Shown: positions 54,907 through 62,335 of the stretch, in pieces
Numbering within the stretch: the stretch's first letter is position 1
Layout: each line of letters opens with the position of its first letter
DNA from: Actinomyces sp. UMB0138
GTDB taxonomy: Bacteria > Bacillota > Negativicutes > Veillonellales > Veillonellaceae
Reading direction: 5' to 3'
NCBI RefSeq assembly: GCF_002849225.1
Contig: NZ_PKMC01000001.1
Location: forward strand, 1 to 64,000
DNA: 64,000 nucleotides
The notes under the pieces: model-generated
Database searches by the model: none
What the model was told of the DNA's origin: nothing
Seen by the model: only the letters and a program-made list of their open reading frames with translations
Position numbers and translations under genes: made by a program

Positions 54907-56160
54907 AAGGTAAGTGTTGTTGTTCACGGCATGGTCGACGGCGCGCAGATAACTCCGTGCTTGCGCCATGGGAGAAGCGTGCTCGGCAATCCACTTGCGA
55001 CCAGCCCCATCCACCTGCAGACGGTGCGGATGGTGTAATAGATCGCGCCAGAGGGCGGCCAGTGCTTGCGGATCGTTGGCGGGGGCTGCCGCTCCGGCGC
55101 TCGCGGCGGTAACGATCGCTGCTGGTTCACCATCTGCGCTGACAGTTAGGTGAATGCCGCGGTGAAGTCCGTCGAAGAGTTTCGAGGGAATGGTGGTGCG
55201 GAGCGGTTTCCAGTCTCGTAGAGTCACTAGTGCCGTGTGCGCCCATTCGAAATGCTCTCCCAGTTCTTCGCGGGAAATTCTGCGCACGAATTCTACGGGC
55301 AGGTTCGCCTGTTTGGCCCTGCGTCGCAGGGTGGGGAGGTGGGCGCCGCCGCCAATAAGGCGCAGGCGGACGTGTTCGCCTTGGTGTTGCAGGACTCGCA
55401 GCGCGTCGAGGGCGGTTCCTAGCCCCTGGGCGCGACCAATGTTTCCCGCATACAGTACGTGCAGCTCGTCGTGGGGCAGGTTGGTGTGCTGCAGTACCTG
55501 TGTGGGCAGGTCGAGCGTGTTGTAGACGACTAGTACTTTGGCTTTGGTGCGGGAGGCGAGCTGGTTGCCGTATTCGGCTGACGTGACCGTAATGGCGCCG
55601 GCGCCTTTGATGCACCATCCCATTGCTACCTTGGTGATTTCGCCGAGCGCTGTCATTACCTTGGCGCGCAGTTTTGCCGCCACAGTCGTGGGGGTGTTTC
55701 CTTCCCCCAAGTAGTCCAGTAGGTCGGGCCAGGCATCGCGCAGGTCTATGAGTGTGGGGATTTTGAAGAGGTCGGCCAGGAGGCGTTGCACGAAGAGGTT
55801 GGGAATGGGAGGGGCGGTGGAAATTAGCAGGTCATAGTGGTGTTTGCGGCAGAGGCCGAGCGCTATTTTCAATGCTGACGCTAGGAATACTGCCTGGTCG
55901 GCGATCCGTGAGGGCAACGAGAAGTCGTGTTCGCGAAATGCGCTCCGGTAAATGCGGTAGTGGGCGCTCACCTGTTCAAAAGCGTGGGGTTGGTGCACGG
56001 GAGCCGAAGAAAGGAGCTTGCCCCCGGGGTAGTGGGGCGGGGAGGCCACCACTGTGACGTCGTGACCCGCCTCTAGAAGGGTCTGGGTTAGTTTGTTGGC
56101 GCGCCTTTGCGAGATCCCTTCTTCGGGATCCCAGAGTTGAGAAAGAACTAAGATTTGCAT
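54880..56160 (-). CDS. Glycosyltransferase family 4 (WbuB-like)
   Basis: Start ATG 56160 (MQILVLSQLWDPEEGISQRRANKL) gives 426 residues; the longer frame to 56322 is not credible and overlaps LCP promoter DNA. The GT-B fold is shown by HDVTVVASPPHYPGG at the N-terminus and the nucleotide-sugar site region (LYAGNIGRAQGLGTALDALRVL, LRLIGGGAHL) at the C-terminus. Like WbuB, it may add N-acetyl sugars to a glycan. It is divergent from the LCP gene. Confidence 0.9.
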   Translation of the reverse strand: MQILVLSQLWDPEEGISQRRANKLTQTLLEAGHDVTVVASPPHYPGGKLLSSAPVHQPHAFEQVSAHYRIYRSAFREHDFSLPSRIADQAVFLASALKIALGLCRKHHYDLLISTAPPIPNLFVQRLLADLFKIPTLIDLRDAWPDLLDYLGEGNTPTTVAAKLRAKVMTALGEITKVAMGWCIKGAGAITVTSAEYGNQLASRTKAKVLVVYNTLDLPTQVLQHTNLPHDELHVLYAGNIGRAQGLGTALDALRVLQHQGEHVRLRLIGGGAHLPTLRRRAKQANLPVEFVRRISREELGEHFEWAHTALVTLRDWKPLRTTIPSKLFDGLHRGIHLTVSADGEPAAIVTAASAGAAAPANDPQALAALWRDLLHHPHRLQVDGAGRKWIAEHASPMAQARSYLRAVDHAVNNNTYLLKRWRKRK

Positions 56161-56283
56161 TGGCGCTCTGATCGATGGGGCGGGGAAATAACTACCTTTA
56201 CGAGTGTATCTAATGCAGTCCGAATTACTATATTCTGGACGCAAGTATACGGTTGCTGGGTGCAAGCCGAAACAGGAGGGACT

Positions 56284-57264
56284 ATGCCAACTTCGCATGG
56301 GGTAAACACTTCGAAGCCTCACCGGATCCTGAGGGTGCTGGCGGTGGTGGCACTGGTCATCCTTCTTGCATGCGTGGGCCTATTTTTCTGGCTGTCTCAC
56401 TCGGTTACCGGGAATATGCAACATGTGAAGGTAAAAGCCCCCTCTATTTCGAAGTCCGCAGCCGAGGGCGCTACTAACTTCTTAGTGTTGGGCTCTGACG
56501 TGCGCCTGGACGCTTCGAATCAGGACAGCTGGGCGCTGGGGGGAGCCCGGACCGATGCGATGATGCTGGTGCAGTTCTCGCGCCGGCACAACACGGTCAC
56601 GGTGATGTCAATACCGCGTGATTCCTGGGTGGATATTCCGGGCCACGGCAAGGCCAAAATCAATGCTGCTTTTGCGTACGGGGGTCCGTCGCTCGCCATT
56701 GATACGGTGCAGCGGTTGACGGGCGTGCCTATTGACCACTTCGCTATCGTGAACTTTCAGACCTTCTCGGCTCTGACCGACGCCCTGGGCACAGTGACTA
56801 TCGAAACTACTCAGGGGCCCCAGCAGATGAATGGCGAAGAGGCGCTTGCTTTCGTACGGGAACGCAAGTCTTTGCCGGGTGGCGACTTTGACCGGGTGAA
56901 GCGGCAGCAGGCGTGGATGAGGGCGATCATGTCTGGAATTTTCTCCGAGGACGTGCTCTCTTCGCCCTCGAAATCGCTGCAACTAATCCAAACGGCCTCT
57001 AAAGATATGACGGTAGACGATGGGCTTGGCACCACGGAACTGCTCTCGCTGGCGAAGGATGCCAGGGGCGTTCGCCCTAAGAACGTCACCTTCATTACGG
57101 CTCCATTTACCGGTACTGGGATGTCCGAGGACGGGCAATCCATAGTCAATCTAGACATGGAGGCACTGGAGCCGCTGACCAAGGCGTGGGCTCAAGACCG
57201 GCTTCCGGATTATCTGAAAAATGCTGGAGCGGGGATTCCTACCCTCTCTAAGAGGGTGAACTAA
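56284..57264 (+). CDS. LytR-CpsA-Psr (LCP) family glycopolymer ligase
   Basis: From ATG 56284 (AGGAGGG upstream) the product has 326 residues: a short cytoplasmic tail, one membrane anchor (VLAVVALVILLACVGLFFWL), then the LCP domain. Conserved residues include R89 and D91 (RTDAMML), R112 and D113 (IPRDSW), and KINAAFAYGG. LCP enzymes move lipid-linked polymers to peptidoglycan. It overlaps the next glycosyltransferase gene by 1 nt (TAATG), so the two work together. Confidence 0.93.
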   Translation: MPTSHGVNTSKPHRILRVLAVVALVILLACVGLFFWLSHSVTGNMQHVKVKAPSISKSAAEGATNFLVLGSDVRLDASNQDSWALGGARTDAMMLVQFSRRHNTVTVMSIPRDSWVDIPGHGKAKINAAFAYGGPSLAIDTVQRLTGVPIDHFAIVNFQTFSALTDALGTVTIETTQGPQQMNGEEALAFVRERKSLPGGDFDRVKRQQAWMRAIMSGIFSEDVLSSPSKSLQLIQTASKDMTVDDGLGTTELLSLAKDARGVRPKNVTFITAPFTGTGMSEDGQSIVNLDMEALEPLTKAWAQDRLPDYLKNAGAGIPTLSKRVN

Positions 57265-59153
57265 TGGCTCTTAGCGAGTTTAGAAAAGAACTTTGGCACC
57301 TGCGTCACGGCGGGATTGCTCAGCTGAAGGAACACCGGCGCCGCCAACGTGCCATCAACATAAAGCCGGCTCCCAAGAGCGCTCCTAGCGACAAGAGCGC
57401 TGGTGGGAAGACAGTGAGCTTTGGTTCCTGGCCTATCCCTACCCCTGGGGCAGTGCGCCACCAGGTAACTGCGGCGGTAATCCTAGACGAGTTTTCCGAT
57501 CTGGCCCTGCGTTTTGAATGGAACCAGATCCCAGTCAGCCCCGGCGGCTTCCGCGAGCAGCTGGAAGGGAAGAAGATTGACTTGCTGTTTGTCGAATCTG
57601 CCTGGCACGGCAATTCAGACAAATGGCGCTTCATGGTGGTGGGCACCAAGACCCCCACTAACAGACTGAAGGAACTGGTTTCCTACTGCAGGGAGCGGTC
57701 CATTCCAACAGTGTTCTGGAATAAAGAGGACCCGGCTCACTACCACGAGGCAATCGCCACGGCCCGCCTCTTTGACTATGTCTTCACTACCGACCAGACG
57801 CTCCTAGAGCAATACCGGGCCGATCTAGGCCACGAGCGTGTGGGAGTGCTGCCCTTTGCCGCTCAACCGTCAGTGCATAACCCAATCCGGTTGTCCTCGG
57901 GGGGAAAAGTACCACCGCGGCGCGATGTTGCCTTTGCCGGCATGTATTTTGCCCACAAGTTCCCCGAACGGCGGGCCCAGATGGAGATGCTGCTGGGGGC
58001 CGCCGACGAAGTATCCCCGCGGATGAACAGCGGGCTCGACATCTTCAGCCGCTACCTGGGCGGAGACCCCCGCTACCAGTTTCCAACCCCGCTGGACAAG
58101 CGCGTAGTCGGCTCTCTTGCCTACCCGCAGATGCTTACCGCCTACCGCGGTTATAAGGCGTTTTTGAACGTCAACTCGGTAGTGACCTCGCCCTCCATGT
58201 GTGCGCGAAGGATCTTCGAAATATCGGCTTGTGGCACCCCAATTGTTTCTGCGCCCTCGCCCGCCATCGACAACTTTTTCACCCCGGACGAGGTCGTGCA
58301 GGTGGGCAACTCGCAAGAGGCGGGCTACGCGTTGCGGGCACTGGTTGGCAACGAGGAGTTGCGCTCGCGGATGACGCACCTGGCACAGCGGCGCATCTGG
58401 CAGGAACACGCCTATGCGCACCGAGTAAACCAGGTGTTGCAGGTGATAGGGCTCGAGGGCGCGCAGTGGCATCTGCCCACAGTGACCCCAATGATCTCCA
58501 CGAATAGGCCGGGGCAGGTGGCACATGTGCTCGACTACCTACATGCGCAAGTTGGGGTAAAGATGGATCCGGTCATCCTGACTCACGGTTTTACTCCGTC
58601 CCAAGCCGAGGTAGCGAAGGCAAAAGCGTTGGGGTTGGACGTGACTTGGCTGCATGCGCCTGCAAACGAGTCGCTGGGGCAGTGCTACAACCGCATCCTG
58701 CAGGTAGCCCAGGGTGATTGGGTGGCGAAGATGGATGACGACGATCTGTATTCGCCCTACTACCTTCTAGAACAGTTGGCTGCTACCGATTACTCCGGGG
58801 CAGACTTGGTGGGCAAGCATGCGCACTACATGTATCTGGCCTCTAAAGACGTCACGGTGTTGCGCTTTACTCCGTGGGAGCATCGCTTCACCAGCTTCGT
58901 ATCCGGTCCGACCATCGTCGGGCGGCGGGATCTGCTCCAGGAAGTGGGCTTTGCTGATCGCACCACTGGCGAAGACAGTGCCCTGCTCAAGTCTGTAAGC
59001 GCCAGCGGCGGCAAGATCTTCTCTACCTCCCGTTTTGGCTTCGTGCAGATGCGCGGGGCGCAAAAACATACCTGGGCGGTGTCAGACTTCGAAGTGCTGG
59101 CCAATTCGAGGCTGAGCCACTACGGGCAGCCAAACAAGACCGAGCTGCCCTAA
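57264..59153 (+). CDS. Two-domain glycosyltransferase (GT-B/CgeB-like plus GT2-like)
   Basis: The 629-residue protein has a basic N-terminal 50 residues and a CgeB-like GT-B region (about 60-400: ERSIPTVFWNKEDPAHY, NVNSVVTSPSMCARRIFEISACGTPIVSAPSPAID). A GT2-like domain (about 410-625) holds the metal-binding run D491-D494 in KMDDDDLYS. So one chain seems to have two transferase centres. It starts within the LCP stop codon and is coupled to it. Its tail overlaps convergent wecB by 4 nt. Sugars used are unknown. Confidence 0.88.
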   Translation: MALSEFRKELWHLRHGGIAQLKEHRRRQRAINIKPAPKSAPSDKSAGGKTVSFGSWPIPTPGAVRHQVTAAVILDEFSDLALRFEWNQIPVSPGGFREQLEGKKIDLLFVESAWHGNSDKWRFMVVGTKTPTNRLKELVSYCRERSIPTVFWNKEDPAHYHEAIATARLFDYVFTTDQTLLEQYRADLGHERVGVLPFAAQPSVHNPIRLSSGGKVPPRRDVAFAGMYFAHKFPERRAQMEMLLGAADEVSPRMNSGLDIFSRYLGGDPRYQFPTPLDKRVVGSLAYPQMLTAYRGYKAFLNVNSVVTSPSMCARRIFEISACGTPIVSAPSPAIDNFFTPDEVVQVGNSQEAGYALRALVGNEELRSRMTHLAQRRIWQEHAYAHRVNQVLQVIGLEGAQWHLPTVTPMISTNRPGQVAHVLDYLHAQVGVKMDPVILTHGFTPSQAEVAKAKALGLDVTWLHAPANESLGQCYNRILQVAQGDWVAKMDDDDLYSPYYLLEQLAATDYSGADLVGKHAHYMYLASKDVTVLRFTPWEHRFTSFVSGPTIVGRRDLLQEVGFADRTTGEDSALLKSVSASGGKIFSTSRFGFVQMRGAQKHTWAVSDFEVLANSRLSHYGQPNKTELP

Positions 59154-60325
59154 TCCTTCTTTAGCTCCACTGTGGTTGGCCCTTCCTCGACCTCGGGGAT
59201 GGGCTTCTTCAGCAGCTTGCGGATAGCCATTAGCGATAGGGAAGCGGCATGGCCATCGCCGAAGGGGTTCTTGGCCTGGGCCATTTCCTGGTATTTCTTG
59301 GGATGGTCTACTAGCCGCATGACCTCGCGGACGATGTTTTTGGTATTCGTGCCAATCAGCCGCACGGTGCCAGATTGGACCGCTTCCGGACGCTCGGTGT
59401 TTTCGCGTAGAACCAAGACGGGTTTGCCGAGGGCGGGAGCCTCCTCTTGGACGCCGCCGGAGTCCGACAGAATGATCCGGGCCCGCTGTTGCATATGAGA
59501 GAACTCGTTGTAGTTGAGCGGGTCGCAGATAAATACGTTCTGGTCATCCTTCAGGTGCGGGCCAATTGTTGCGCGCACAGTCGGGTTGGCGTGCGCCGGG
59601 AAGACAATCTGCCAGTTGGGAAGCAGCTCGGCTAGCTGGTGAACAGCCCGGCCTACCTGATCCATGGGCTTGCCCCAGTTTTCCCTTCGGTGGCAGGTAA
59701 GTAACAGTACGGGAGCTTCCGATTCGTAGATGCGTTGCAGCTCCGGCTCGCCAAAGGAAACGGGCTTTTTCAGAACGTGGAACAGGGCGTCGATTACCGT
59801 GTTTCCCACAACGGCAACCGTGTCTGGGTTTACGCCCTCGCGCAGCAGGTTGTTGCGCGATACTTCGGTGGGGGCCAGGTTGAGCGAGGACACCTGCGTC
59901 GTAATTTTCCTGTTGGCCTCTTCGGGGAATGGCGAGAACATGTCGCCAGAACGCAGCCCCGCCTCTAGGTGGATAACTGGGATCTGCATGTTGAAGGAGG
60001 CAAGGGCCGCAATCGCCACCGTGGTGGTATCGCCCTGCACCAACACCGCGTCGGGCTCGGCCTCGGCCAGGATGGGGCTCAGTCGCTTAAAGATCTTTGC
60101 CGACAGCTTGTTCAGGGACTGCCCCTTCTCGAACGCCCTCAGGTCGTAGTCTGGTTCGATCTCGAAAAGCTTGTTCACTGCATCCAACATCTCTTTGTGT
60201 TGGCCCGTAGAAACAGTAATTGCTTCAAAATCTGGGGAAGTGCGAAGTAGGCGAATGATGGGGGCAACTTTGATATCTTCGGGCCTTGTCCCGTAAACCA
60301 CCAGAATGCGGTGTTTCCTAGGCAT
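59150..60325 (-). CDS. wecB: UDP-N-acetylglucosamine 2-epimerase (non-hydrolysing)
   Basis: The 391-residue GT-B-fold epimerase makes UDP-ManNAc from UDP-GlcNAc. Signatures: GTRPEDIKVAPIIRLL at the start, VQGDTTTVAIAALASF, HLEAGLRSGD, LTCHRRENWGKP and DSGGVQEEAPALGKPVLVLRENTERPEA. It is divergent from wecC with a 118-nt shared region. Confidence 0.96.
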   Translation of the reverse strand: MPRKHRILVVYGTRPEDIKVAPIIRLLRTSPDFEAITVSTGQHKEMLDAVNKLFEIEPDYDLRAFEKGQSLNKLSAKIFKRLSPILAEAEPDAVLVQGDTTTVAIAALASFNMQIPVIHLEAGLRSGDMFSPFPEEANRKITTQVSSLNLAPTEVSRNNLLREGVNPDTVAVVGNTVIDALFHVLKKPVSFGEPELQRIYESEAPVLLLTCHRRENWGKPMDQVGRAVHQLAELLPNWQIVFPAHANPTVRATIGPHLKDDQNVFICDPLNYNEFSHMQQRARIILSDSGGVQEEAPALGKPVLVLRENTERPEAVQSGTVRLIGTNTKNIVREVMRLVDHPKKYQEMAQAKNPFGDGHAASLSLMAIRKLLKKPIPEVEEGPTTVELKKD

Positions 60326-60357
60326 TTGTGTTCTTTCCGAGGGGACGCCAAGTCCAA

Positions 60358-60363
60358 ATTATA
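60358..60363 (-). promoter_or_regulatory. Candidate -10 element of wecB
   Basis: TATAAT on the minus strand lies 33 nt before the wecB start. The -35 region is a poor match (TGCGCT at 60381-60386), so an activator or extended -10 is possible. Confidence 0.45.
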
Positions 60364-60443
60364 CTAACATGTCCGACAGGAGCGCATGTGTTTGTTCCCC
60401 TTAAAATCATGTTGGATAAAGTCGCGGTTCGGAAGGTAAAAGT

Positions 60444-61670
60444 ATGTGTGAGCAAGGCTCTCTTGCGGTAATTGGACTTGGATATATCGGGCTGCCTACA
60501 GCAGTTGTTTTGGCTCAAAATGGCTGGAAGGTAACGGGCGTAGATGTTTCCGACCGTACCCTCGAATTCGTAAATGCGGGCAAGCTGCCCTTCGTTGAAG
60601 AGGGACTAGAGAGCGCGCTAAAAGAGGTAGTTGATTCCGGCGCCTTAGTGGCTCAAAAGGAGACTCCGGCCTCGGATGTGTACATCATTTCCGTCCCCAC
60701 CCCGTTCAAGGGAGACCACGAAGCGGACCTGTCATACATTGACGCCGCCATCGACAAGATTATTCCGCAATTGCAGGGCGATGAGCTGGTGGTGCTGGAA
60801 TCTACTTCGCCGCCGCTGACTACCGAGCGCATGGCAGAGCGGGTTTTCGCTGCTCGCCCCGACCTGAAGCGCGAGGGCGAAGGGCATGTCATGTTCGCCC
60901 ATGCCCCGGAACGAGTCCTGCCAGGGCGCATCATGATCGAGATGACGGCCAACGACCGCATTATCGGTGGGCTCACTCCCGAAGCAACGCAGAGGGCGAA
61001 GGAAGTTTATGACACGTTCTGCGCCGGGCACGTTCACACTACCGATGCGAAGACGGCCGAGCTTGCCAAGCTGGTGGAAAACTCTTTTAGGGATGTAAAC
61101 ATTGCCTTTGCTAACGAGCTCTCGCTTATTGCTCAGGATCTAGGCATTGACGTGTGGGAGCTAATCGAACTGGCAAACAAGCACCCCCGGGTCAACATTC
61201 TGCGACCCGGGCCTGGTGTGGGGGGACACTGCATTGCGGTGGATCCGTGGTTCATCGTGTCGGCTGATCGGAAGAACTCGCGGTTGATCAATACTGCCCG
61301 CCAGGTCAATGATGCGAAACCAAAGTGGGTGCTTGGTCAGGTGCGTGCGGCTCTGGAAGGAAAGCAGGCGCCGAAGGTGGCTATTCTAGGCTTAGCCTTC
61401 AAACCGAATATCGACGACCTGCGCGAATCGCCTGCGCTTCGTATTGCCAGGGAGCTAGTAGAGGGCGGCAACGGACAGTTCGATATTTACGAGCCGAGCA
61501 TCTCGCAACTGCCAGATGCGCTCTGCAAGGAGGGGGCAACCCTCAAAGATACTGCCAATCCTGGTAAGGGATACGACCTGGCCCTAGTGTTGGTTGGTCA
61601 CGACCAGTTCACCCCGGATTTCTTGTCCGGGCTGCAGGCAGAGCAGACCTTCAACTACATCGGTAAGTGA
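60444..61670 (+). CDS. wecC: UDP-N-acetyl-D-mannosamine dehydrogenase
   Basis: The 408-residue NAD-dependent enzyme oxidises UDP-ManNAc to UDP-ManNAcA. The N-terminal Rossmann motif is GLGYIGLPTA. Catalytic C263 lies in GVGGHCIAVDPWF. The C-terminal half has LGLAFKPNIDDLRESPAL. With wecB it forms the complete UDP-ManNAcA branch. Its stop is followed after 2 nt by the next gene's ATG. Confidence 0.95.
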   Translation: MCEQGSLAVIGLGYIGLPTAVVLAQNGWKVTGVDVSDRTLEFVNAGKLPFVEEGLESALKEVVDSGALVAQKETPASDVYIISVPTPFKGDHEADLSYIDAAIDKIIPQLQGDELVVLESTSPPLTTERMAERVFAARPDLKREGEGHVMFAHAPERVLPGRIMIEMTANDRIIGGLTPEATQRAKEVYDTFCAGHVHTTDAKTAELAKLVENSFRDVNIAFANELSLIAQDLGIDVWELIELANKHPRVNILRPGPGVGGHCIAVDPWFIVSADRKNSRLINTARQVNDAKPKWVLGQVRAALEGKQAPKVAILGLAFKPNIDDLRESPALRIARELVEGGNGQFDIYEPSISQLPDALCKEGATLKDTANPGKGYDLALVLVGHDQFTPDFLSGLQAEQTFNYIGK

Positions 61671-61672
61671 TT

Positions 61673-62335
61673 ATGAGCGAGAGCATTCTGGCGGCGGACA
61701 AGGACACAACCGTCATGTTGGAGCAGCTGCCGGCTCCGCAATTGGCACAGTTGCGCCTGCCAGCGGGGGCGCGGATAGCACTGCTGGGGCAGACTGAGCT
61801 GCCAGAATCTACTCCTAAAGCCCAGGTAGTCATAGTTTCTTCGGATCCGGCTGCCATTCCCAAGCTGACCGAGTGGGCCCAGGGCGGTGGCGCAGGCTTC
61901 GTTCTGCTGCGAAAGCCGGCTGAACTGCGAAACCGGTGGGTAGTGGCATGGATGCAGCTGTTGGAGGAAAGTGGTGTTTGTAGCTACGAACCGGTAGGTG
62001 ATGGGTGGCTATTTAGAATCGGTCGAAAGACAGATTGCAATGCCATAAACGAGTGGGCAAAAGATGCATTTTTGCTGGCTAGCGGCGGCAAAGACGGAGC
62101 CGAACAAGAAGCCTCAGGTAGCTACTTGGCGCTGCTAAAGTACATCCGCCGCCATCGCAATGGATCTGTAGCTGCTAGTCCAGTAGAGGATACTGAGCAA
62201 AGCAGGCATCTGGTGGCAAAGGTGAAGAACCTGCAGAATGAAAACGACAGGATAAAAGCCCGCTATAAGGCACTCGCCAATTCGAAACTCGGATCGCTCA
62301 CCCTAAAGTGGTGGGAGCGCGGAGGACACAAGTGA
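61673..62335 (+). CDS. Unknown protein with C-terminal coiled coil and LGSLTLKWW end motif
   Basis: The 220-residue protein has no signal peptide or span. The N-terminal half recalls a methyltransferase-like or nucleotide-fold remnant (GARIALLG, AQVVIVSSD, GAGFVLLRKP). Residues about 178-205 (LVAKVKNLQNENDRIKARYKAL) form a coiled coil, followed by SKLGSLTLKWWERG. Similar coiled-coil plus short Leu/Trp tails occur on proteins of actinobacterial glycan loci; the role is unknown. It overlaps the next gene by 4 nt. Confidence 0.75.
   Translation: MSESILAADKDTTVMLEQLPAPQLAQLRLPAGARIALLGQTELPESTPKAQVVIVSSDPAAIPKLTEWAQGGGAGFVLLRKPAELRNRWVVAWMQLLEESGVCSYEPVGDGWLFRIGRKTDCNAINEWAKDAFLLASGGKDGAEQEASGSYLALLKYIRRHRNGSVAASPVEDTEQSRHLVAKVKNLQNENDRIKARYKALANSKLGSLTLKWWERGGHK

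Noticed and set aside
56161-56322. Longer start of the GT4 gene
   Set aside because: The added residues are not GT-like and lie over the divergent LCP upstream region; MQILVLSQL is the typical family start.
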